This document shows positions 44,706 through 50,760 of a stretch of 64,000 bases of DNA, one piece after another. The stretch spans positions 1,178,001 to 1,242,000 of the forward strand of contig NZ_JAKGTI010000001.1 in NCBI RefSeq assembly GCF_021568695.1, given 5' to 3'. Position 1 is the first letter of the stretch; every line of letters starts with the position of its first letter. The notes under the pieces are model-generated. The model was not told the DNA's origin, made no database searches, and saw nothing but the letters and a program-made list of their open reading frames with translations. Made by a program: the position numbers and the translations under genes. This stretch comes from Maritalea mediterranea. GTDB taxonomy: Bacteria; Pseudomonadota; Alphaproteobacteria; Rhizobiales; Devosiaceae.

Positions 44706-45710
44706 ATGAAACTGGCAACTTTGGACAATGGCACGCGCGATGGACAATTGGCAATTGTGAGCAAAGACCTTAAGCGATGCACGTCCGCGTCCGCGATTGC
44801 TCCGAACCTTCAAAGTGCCCTTGATAGTTGGTCAGACCTCTACCCGGCGTTAGAAGATTTGAGCCGTAAACTCAATCAAGCTGATATTGCAGGCAAGGCT
44901 TTCGAGCCTCATTTGACTCTGGCCCCGTTGCCGCGAGCCTATCAATGGATTGATGCCTCCGCCTACTTGACCCATTTGCAGCGGGTGCGGGCCGCCAAGG
45001 GGTCGCTGCAAAACCCTCAGGACGAAAAGCCGATCATGTATCAGGGCGGTTCCGATCATCTGCTCGGGGCCGAACAGGATATCGAAGTGAATGGTGATGA
45101 TCTGGCGCTAGATTATGAGGCGGAGATTGCCGTGATCTTGGGTGACGTGCCTAAAAACCCGACCGAAGATGAGGCGCGCAATGCCGTGCGGCTGATCACG
45201 CAGTGCAACGACGTGTCGTTGCGCCGGCTGGTGGCGGCCGATCTGCAGGACGGGTTTGGCTTTTTCCATTCCAAGCCCGCCACGGCCTTTGGCCCGGTTG
45301 TCGTCACCCCCGACGAGCTGGGGGCTGCCTGGCAGGATGGACGAGTGGCCGGGCAATTGCAGAGCCGCGTAAACGGTTTGCTCTATGGTCAGCCCCGCAC
45401 CGAAAAAGAAATGGTGTTCAATTTCTATCGGCTCATTCAGGCCGCGGCCCAAACCCGGCACTTGCGTGCGGGTACCATTCTGGGCGGCGGCACCGTGGCC
45501 AACACCCATGATGAAATCCTGCCCATCTCCAGCGACGGCGTCGGCTTTTCCTGCATCGTGGAAGCCCGCATGGCCGAAAAAGCCGCCGACACCGATCAGC
45601 GCACGCCTTTCCTTAAAGATAAGGACCAGGTCTCGATTCAGTTCGTCACGGACGACGGTGACGCGCCCTTTGGCGAAATCAAACAGTCGGTCGCAGTGAA
45701 AACCGCCTGA
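44706..45710 (+). CDS. Fumarylacetoacetate hydrolase-family protein
   Basis: A 334-residue FAH-fold enzyme. The metal site acids are seen in DYEAEIAVILGDV and the preceding region, and GGTVANTHDE closes the barrel. Family members hydrolyse C-C bonds of acylpyruvates or fumarylacetoacetate, or decarboxylate related compounds. The gene starts behind CAGGGGGCAGC and precedes a VOC-family gene by 127 bases. The pair suggests aromatic ring-cleavage or hydroxy-acid catabolism, but no ring-cleavage dioxygenase is nearby. Substrate not assigned. Confidence 0.88.
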   Translation: MKLATLDNGTRDGQLAIVSKDLKRCTSASAIAPNLQSALDSWSDLYPALEDLSRKLNQADIAGKAFEPHLTLAPLPRAYQWIDASAYLTHLQRVRAAKGSLQNPQDEKPIMYQGGSDHLLGAEQDIEVNGDDLALDYEAEIAVILGDVPKNPTEDEARNAVRLITQCNDVSLRRLVAADLQDGFGFFHSKPATAFGPVVVTPDELGAAWQDGRVAGQLQSRVNGLLYGQPRTEKEMVFNFYRLIQAAAQTRHLRAGTILGGGTVANTHDEILPISSDGVGFSCIVEARMAEKAADTDQRTPFLKDKDQVSIQFVTDDGDAPFGEIKQSVAVKTA

Positions 45711-45767
45711 CCGTTTTATAACCCTTCAACCAAAGTCAGAGGTGGGGGCAGCAATTTGCAGTTGCAT

Positions 45768-45787
45768 TTAGTTGCGCACGTAACTAA
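45768..45787. promoter_or_regulatory. Operator-like palindrome, site 1, upstream of the VOC gene
   Basis: TTAGTTGCGCACGTAACTAA is a near-perfect inverted repeat with TTAGTT/AACTAA arms. A second copy lies centred 29 bases downstream, about three helical turns. This spacing and symmetry are typical of dimeric MarR- or TetR-type regulator sites. No regulator gene of such type is adjacent. Confidence 0.5.
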
Positions 45788-45797
45788 TATGCCCATA

Positions 45798-45815
45798 TAG
45801 TTACGAACGAAACTA
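45798..45815. promoter_or_regulatory. Operator-like palindrome, site 2, upstream of the VOC gene
   Basis: TAGTTACGAACGAAACTA shares TAGTT-N8-AACTA with site 1 and lies 21 bases before the VOC start codon, next to its ribosome binding site GGAGGGA. Occupancy would block transcription or translation of this gene. Confidence 0.5.
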
Positions 45816-45836
45816 ATTATGGAGGGAAGAATAGAG

Positions 45837-46382
45837 ATGAAGATCGAACAAATTCACCACGTCGCCTATCGCTGTGAGGATGCGAAAGAGACGGTGGAGT
45901 GGTACACCAAAATGCTCAATATGGATTTCGTGCTCGCCATCGCTGAAGACCATGTGCCATCCACTCACGAGCCGGACCCCTATATGCACCTGTTTCTGGA
46001 TGCGGGGAACGGCAATGTGCTGGCCTTTTTTGAGTTGCCCACCAAGCCGGAAATGGGGCGCGACGAAAACACCCCAATCTGGGTGCAGCATATTGCGTTT
46101 AAGGTGAAAGACCGTGACGAACTGCTCGAGTTCAAAGATCATCTGGAGAAAAATGGCGTCGAAGTGTTGGGCGTCACCGACCACTCAATCTTCCACTCCA
46201 TCTATTTCTTCGACCCCAATGGCCACCGGGTGGAGTTGGCCTGTCCCAATCCTGAAGAAGAAAAACTGCTCAAGCGTTTGGACGAGGTGAAATGGGACAT
46301 GCTCGAAGAATGGTCCCGCACCAAAAAGGCGCCCAAACACGCCGACTGGCTGCACCAAAAAGAATTGGCTGACGTGTCCTAA
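45837..46382 (+). CDS. VOC-family (glyoxalase/extradiol dioxygenase-like) protein
   Basis: A 181-residue vicinal oxygen chelate protein. Paired beta-alpha-beta-beta-beta modules show metal-ligand candidates His8 in IHHVAYRC, His in the IWVQHIAFKV strand and Glu in GHRVELAC near residue 140, followed by a C-terminal helical extension (LKRLDEVKWDMLEEW). It may be a dioxygenase, lyase or epimerase acting beside the FAH gene. The start at 45837 lies behind GGAGGGA; an upstream ATG at 45819 would place the binding site inside the coding sequence. Two operator-like sites precede it. Confidence 0.83.
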   Translation: MKIEQIHHVAYRCEDAKETVEWYTKMLNMDFVLAIAEDHVPSTHEPDPYMHLFLDAGNGNVLAFFELPTKPEMGRDENTPIWVQHIAFKVKDRDELLEFKDHLEKNGVEVLGVTDHSIFHSIYFFDPNGHRVELACPNPEEEKLLKRLDEVKWDMLEEWSRTKKAPKHADWLHQKELADVS

Positions 46383-46405
46383 CCGGCCACGCGCAGCCTC
46401 ATAAA

Positions 46406-46423
46406 GGCCGCATTCTTGCGGCC
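46406..46423 (+). other. Hairpin downstream of the VOC gene
   Basis: A perfect 7-bp stem, GGCCGCA with TGCGGCC, with a four-base loop, lies 24 bases after the VOC stop. There is no T-run, so termination may be partial or Rho-assisted. A second, imperfect inverted repeat follows at about 46443-46466. Confidence 0.45.
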
Positions 46424-46553
46424 ACCTATCACGTAAATGTGAGTGCGCGACAATCGAATTGTGCGCATTCGCCGATGCAATTGTTGTCATTCAATGGCAT
46501 AATTGCGACAAATTGACATAGCAAAACCTTGCATGTGATAGGGAGAGATAAAT

Positions 46554-46919
46554 ATGAAATTCAAACTGATCGCGGTGGCCGCCACCTCAATTGCTTTGGC
46601 CATGGGCGGCGTGGCCGGCCTCAATGCACAGGAAGATGTGATTGCCGAGCGTCAGCAAGCCATGAAAGACATGGGCGCTGCCCTGAAGGCTGGCAATCCA
46701 GGTGATGTTGCGCCCTTGGCGGCCAAGTTAAAAATGCTCTTCCCTGAAGGCTCCACCAGTGCTGATTCTGAAGCCACACCGCTGATCTGGGAAGAATGGG
46801 ATCAGTTTGTCGCGCTTTTCGACAAACTGGAAGCAGACTCCTTGGCTGGCGCTGGCGCGCGCGAGTTGGGCGGTACGTGTAAGGAATGCCACGACAAATA
46901 TCGTGAGAAAAAGAGCTAA
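46554..46919 (+). CDS. Cytochrome c' family protein (class II c-type cytochrome)
   Basis: A 121-residue secreted cytochrome. The signal peptide ends near residue 25 (AGLNAQ), the mature part is a compact four-helix bundle, and the heme motif is at the C-terminus, CKECHDKYREKK (CxxCH). That C-terminal placement defines class II cytochromes c', some of which bind NO. It is shorter than the typical 150-residue cytochrome c'. The RBS is GGGAGA. Followed by a strong terminator; monocistronic. Confidence 0.88.
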   Translation: MKFKLIAVAATSIALAMGGVAGLNAQEDVIAERQQAMKDMGAALKAGNPGDVAPLAAKLKMLFPEGSTSADSEATPLIWEEWDQFVALFDKLEADSLAGAGARELGGTCKECHDKYREKKS

Positions 46920-46947
46920 GCTTTTTCTACAGCAGCAAGAATTTGAG

Positions 46948-46976
46948 GGGAGCCGCCAGCGGCTCCCTTTTTATTT
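46948..46976 (+). terminator. Intrinsic terminator after the cytochrome c' gene
   Basis: An 8-bp stem, GGGAGCCG with CGGCTCCC, loop CCAG, followed by TTTTTATTT. It isolates the cytochrome gene from the downstream cysS leader region. Confidence 0.88.
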
Positions 46977-47034
46977 GACCAATTTTCCGTCTATAGGCTT
47001 GATTTTCTCCGCGCTTTTCGCTCAAAGTGCGCCC

Positions 47035-47088
47035 ATGAAGCAAAACCGTAACCAAATTTGTATTATTGGCTGCATTATTATCCGCTAA
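47035..47088 (+). CDS. Putative Cys-containing leader peptide upstream of cysS
   Basis: A 17-codon open frame, MKQNRNQICIIGCIIIR, with Cys codons at positions 9 (TGT) and 13 (TGC), ends at TAA 47086-47088, about 106 bases before the cysS start. The last sense codon and stop fall in the 5' arm of a hairpin whose 3' arm can pair alternatively with downstream sequence, as in classical amino acid attenuators. The ribosome binding site is weak (AAAGTG). Translation is not demonstrated and similar short frames arise by chance, but the position before cysteine-tRNA ligase is suggestive. Confidence 0.45.
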   Translation: MKQNRNQICIIGCIIIR

Positions 47089-47169
47089 ATTTTAGCGGCG
47101 CGGTTTTGTATTTCCTAATTCCATGACATTGCAAAATCCTCGCCGCTGACGGCCGATTATGGCTGGCCG
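47082..47169 (+). promoter_or_regulatory. Candidate attenuator: mutually exclusive hairpins in the cysS leader
   Basis: Segment 1 CCGCTAAA (47082-47089) can pair with TTTAGCGG (47091-47098). Segment 2, AGCGGCG (47094-47100), is also perfectly complementary to segment 3, CGCCGCT (47141-47147). Segment 3 borders a CGGCC/GGCCG hairpin (47150-47154 with 47165-47169) that encloses the ATG at 47159. A ribosome stalled at the Cys codons would cover segment 1 and free segment 2 to pair with segment 3. No canonical T-run is present, so control would more likely be translational or Rho-linked. Confidence 0.4.
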
Positions 47170-47194
47170 CAAAATCAATATTGGGCTGAGGGAC

Positions 47195-48637
47195 ATGACT
47201 GAAATTCAACTATACAACACGCTGACACGCCAAAAAGAAAAGTTCGAGCCAATCGATCCCAACAATGTGCGCATGTATGTGTGTGGCCCCACCGTTTATG
47301 ATTATGCCCATATCGGTAACGGACGGTCGGCGGTTGCTTTCGATCTGTTATTCCGGTTGCTGCGTCATGTTTATGGCGCAGAAAATGTCACTTATGCCCG
47401 CAACATCACCGATGTGGACGACAAGATCAACGCCCGCGCCGCGCAGGAACATCCGGGGATGGAGCTGAATAAGGCCATTCGCGAAGTGACCGAGCGCACC
47501 GCCAATCGCTATCAGGCCGATATGCACGCCCTGGGCAATCTCGACCCGGATTTGCAGCCACGTGCAACCGACAATATCGCCGAAATGATCAAGATGATCG
47601 AAACGCTGATCGAAAAGGGTCACGCTTATCAGGCAGGCGGGGAGGTGCTTTTTGATGTCACCTCCATGGCCGACTATGGCAAATTTTCAAATCGGAATCT
47701 GGACGAGCAACAGGCTGGCGCCCGCATCGAGGTGGAAGAGCATAAGAAGAACCCCGGCGATTTCGTGCTGTGGAAGCTCTCTGATGAAAATCAACCGGGT
47801 TGGGACAGCCCTTGGGGCAACGGCCGCCCGGGCTGGCATCTGGAATGCTCGGCCATGACCGAGCGCTATCTCGGCAAAGTGTTCGACATTCATGCGGGCG
47901 GCATTGATCTGGTGTTCCCCCACCATGAAAACGAGATTGCCCAATCGCGCTGTTCGCATGGCACTGATCGCATGGCCAACTATTGGCTGCATAACGGCTT
48001 TTTGCAGATCGAAGGTGAAAAAATGTCCAAGAGCCTGGGCAATTTTTACACTATTGCTGATTTGCTGGAGACGACGAGTTTCGGCAATCGCAAATGGCCC
48101 GGCGATGTGCTGCGTCTTGGCCTGATCATGACAAATTACCGTGAGCCGATCGATTTCACCCTCAAACGGCTTGAAGAGGCGGAGAAAAACCTTAATCGCT
48201 GGAAGGCGACCAATTTGAAGCTGGGGTTGGATTTTGTGGAGGAAAACCGCGCCGAATATGAAGCGCTTGGCCCATGCTCAAAGCTGTTGGCGCATTTGGC
48301 CAACGATATGAACATGTCCGGTGTGTTGGCCGAGCTACACCGGCACGCAGGCGGCGACCGCGAACATAATGCACGGCGCTTGTTCGGCTCAATGCAATTG
48401 TTGGGTCTGGTCACTTTTGATGCCATGAAAGCCTATCAGGCGGCGCAAAATGCCGGTCCGCAACATGAGCAAGCCGACGAGATTGAAGCCAAGATTCAAG
48501 CGCGTCTGGATCATTTGAATGCCAAAGAATGGGGCGAGGCTGACGCGATCCGCGATGAGCTGACCGCCATGGGCATCAAGCTGAAAGACGGTAAAGACGA
48601 AGCGGGCAACCGCATCACCAAGTGGGAGATCGCGTAA
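47195..48637 (+). CDS. cysS: Cysteine-tRNA ligase
   Basis: A 480-residue class I synthetase charging tRNA-Cys. The zinc-binding Cys30 and HIGH-equivalent HIGN (39-42) in [16 protein letters not shown], the second zinc region GWHLECSAM and [11 protein letters not shown], and KMSKSLGNF are all seen. The ATG at 47195 follows GAGGG and gives the usual N-terminus ([10 protein letters not shown]); an in-frame ATG at 47159 lies in the leader hairpin. The stop directly abuts the start of the GFA gene (TAAATG), so cysS, the GFA gene and cimA form one operon. Confidence 0.94.
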   Translation: MTEIQLYNTLTRQKEKFEPIDPNNVRMYVCGPTVYDYAHIGNGRSAVAFDLLFRLLRHVYGAENVTYARNITDVDDKINARAAQEHPGMELNKAIREVTERTANRYQADMHALGNLDPDLQPRATDNIAEMIKMIETLIEKGHAYQAGGEVLFDVTSMADYGKFSNRNLDEQQAGARIEVEEHKKNPGDFVLWKLSDENQPGWDSPWGNGRPGWHLECSAMTERYLGKVFDIHAGGIDLVFPHHENEIAQSRCSHGTDRMANYWLHNGFLQIEGEKMSKSLGNFYTIADLLETTSFGNRKWPGDVLRLGLIMTNYREPIDFTLKRLEEAEKNLNRWKATNLKLGLDFVEENRAEYEALGPCSKLLAHLANDMNMSGVLAELHRHAGGDREHNARRLFGSMQLLGLVTFDAMKAYQAAQNAGPQHEQADEIEAKIQARLDHLNAKEWGEADAIRDELTAMGIKLKDGKDEAGNRITKWEIA

Positions 48638-49114
48638 ATGTCCGAGACTATTCACACTGGAGGCTGCCAATGTGGTGCGGTGCGCTACAAAGCGCTGGGC
48701 GACGATTGTTTGTCTTCCCTTTGCCATTGTCGCATGTGCCAAAAACAGTCTGGAAGCTATTTTGGTGCGTTTGCCACTTTTGGCAACGATAAGGTGACAT
48801 GGACACGGGGACAGCCGAGCTATTTCCAAAGCTCCACGGTGGCTAAGCGAGGTTTTTGCAAAGACTGCGGCACCCCGCTTACCTATGAATGGGACCGCGA
48901 TGGCATTTCATTGTCGATCGGCAGCTTTGACGATCCAAACAAAGTCGCCCCCACCAAACAGCTTGACCATGCGGCACGCATCAGAAGTTTTGATCAACTG
49001 CATGAGTTGCCTATACGCCCGGAAGATCCTGACTTTCAGGCGCAACTATCTGCCATGAAAAACTTCCAGCACCCTGATTACGATACAGCCGAATGGCCCG
49101 AACGCGAGTCCTGA
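48638..49114 (+). CDS. GFA-family (CENP-V/glutathione-dependent formaldehyde-activating-like) protein
   Basis: A 158-residue zinc protein with the GFA Cys pattern: Cys10/Cys12 (GGCQCGAVRY), Cys29/Cys31/Cys34 (LCHCRMCQKQSG) and a later Cys pair in GFCKDCGTPL. Named after glutathione-dependent formaldehyde-activating enzyme, but most members are of unknown function and formaldehyde chemistry is disputed. Translationally linked to cysS (no gap) and followed by cimA three bases later. The thiol link with cysteine metabolism is suggestive only. Confidence 0.88.
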   Translation: MSETIHTGGCQCGAVRYKALGDDCLSSLCHCRMCQKQSGSYFGAFATFGNDKVTWTRGQPSYFQSSTVAKRGFCKDCGTPLTYEWDRDGISLSIGSFDDPNKVAPTKQLDHAARIRSFDQLHELPIRPEDPDFQAQLSAMKNFQHPDYDTAEWPERES

Positions 49115-49117
49115 AAT

Positions 49118-50707
49118 ATGACCAAAGAACGCCTTTATCTTTTCGACACCACCTTGCGCGATGGGGCCCAAACGGCGGGCATCGAGTTTTCAGTTGAGGA
49201 CAAGATTACCATCACCAAATTGTTGGATGATCTGGGCGTTGATTATATTGAGGGCGGCTATCCCGGCGCCAACGTGGTCGATACCGAGTTTTTCGAAAAA
49301 GACCGCACCAAAAATGCTATTTTTACCGCCTTCGGCATGACCAAACGCGCGGGCCGCTCGGTAGACAACGACCCCGGCGTTCAGGGTCTGCTCAATTCCG
49401 CTGCCAAGGCCGTTTGCTTTGTCGCCAAGGCGTGGGACAAGCAGATCGAATTGGCCATGGGCATCAGTCAGGCGGAAAATATAGATGCCATTGAGACCAG
49501 CGTTGCAGCAACCCTCGAGGCAGGCAAAGAATGCATCGTGGATTGCGAGCACTTTTTTGATGGCTATAAGTCCAACCCCGATTACGCCATCTCCTGTGCC
49601 CAGGCGGCCTTCAGGGCCGGTGCGCGTTGGGTCGTGCTGTGCGACACCAATGGCGGCACCATGCCAGACGAGATTGAAACCATCATCGAGCGGGTTAAAC
49701 AAGCGGTGCCGGGTGACCATCTGGGCATCCATGTGCATAATGACACGGAACAGGCCGTCGCCAACACATTGGCGGCAGTGCGGGCCGGGGTGCGCCATGT
49801 GCAAGGCACGCTGAATGGCATTGGCGAGCGGTGCGGCAACGCCAATCTGATCTCACTGATCCCTACATTTGCGCTGAAAAAGCCATTCTGTGACCAACTT
49901 GAAATCGGCGTCGGCACCAAACAGCTTGAAAGCCTCACCACCATTTCACGCCAATTTGATGAGTTGCTGAATCGTGCGCCCGCCCGCCAAGCGCCCTACG
50001 TCGGCGCGTCGGCCTTTGCCACCAAGGCGGGTATCCATGCTTCTGCCATCTTGAAAGACCCATCATCGTACGAGCATATCGACCCGGCGCTGGTGGGCAA
50101 TGAGCGGAATGTGATGGTCTCCCAGCAGGCCGGTAAGTCCAACTTGCTCTCTGTGCTTGAGCGTGTGGGCCTGACGGTCAAAAAGGACGATCCGCGACTA
50201 GATCAGCTTTTGCGCAAGGTCAAGGAACGTGAAGCCCGTGGATATTCTTATGACGGTGCGGACGCATCATTTGCCCTGCTCGCCCACCACACCTTTGGCC
50301 AATTGCCCGAATATTTCAGGGTGGAGAGCTTTCGCACCTCCGTTGAGCGACGCTACAACGCAAATGGCGAACTCATCACTATGTCCGAAGCTGTCGTAAA
50401 AATTGAAGTAGATGGCGAGTTGCTGATGTCGGTTGCTGAAGGCAATGGCCCGGTCAACGCGCTCGATTTGGCCATGCGCAAGGATCTGGGCAAATATTCA
50501 GACCGGATTGACGACCTTGAATTGGTGGATTTTAAGGTGCGTATCCTGGACGGCGGCACGGGCGCGGTCACCCGTGTACTGGTTGAATCGCGGGATAAAA
50601 CTGGCGAACGCTGGTTTACCGTCGGCGTTTCACCAAATATCATTGATGCATCCTTCGAGGCACTGTATGAATCGGTGACTTATAAACTTATGAAAACCGA
50701 GTCTTGA
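49118..50707 (+). CDS. cimA: Citramalate synthase
   Basis: A 529-residue member of the alpha-isopropylmalate synthase family (TIGR00977 type). N-terminal LYLFDTTLRDGAQTAGIEFS supplies the catalytic Arg-Asp and metal Asp; HVHNDTEQAVANTLAAVRAG and GTLNGIGERCGNANL are the metal and substrate motifs; the C-terminal 140 residues form the regulatory LeuA-dimer domain. It makes (R)-citramalate from pyruvate and acetyl-CoA for isoleucine synthesis independent of threonine. It is the last gene of the cysS operon, and its linkage with cysS is unexplained. Confidence 0.92.
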   Translation: MTKERLYLFDTTLRDGAQTAGIEFSVEDKITITKLLDDLGVDYIEGGYPGANVVDTEFFEKDRTKNAIFTAFGMTKRAGRSVDNDPGVQGLLNSAAKAVCFVAKAWDKQIELAMGISQAENIDAIETSVAATLEAGKECIVDCEHFFDGYKSNPDYAISCAQAAFRAGARWVVLCDTNGGTMPDEIETIIERVKQAVPGDHLGIHVHNDTEQAVANTLAAVRAGVRHVQGTLNGIGERCGNANLISLIPTFALKKPFCDQLEIGVGTKQLESLTTISRQFDELLNRAPARQAPYVGASAFATKAGIHASAILKDPSSYEHIDPALVGNERNVMVSQQAGKSNLLSVLERVGLTVKKDDPRLDQLLRKVKEREARGYSYDGADASFALLAHHTFGQLPEYFRVESFRTSVERRYNANGELITMSEAVVKIEVDGELLMSVAEGNGPVNALDLAMRKDLGKYSDRIDDLELVDFKVRILDGGTGAVTRVLVESRDKTGERWFTVGVSPNIIDASFEALYESVTYKLMKTES

Positions 50708-50760
50708 GTGAATAGTTGGTCGTATAGGCGCCATCTTCACAAGACTAAGGGGAGGCGAAA

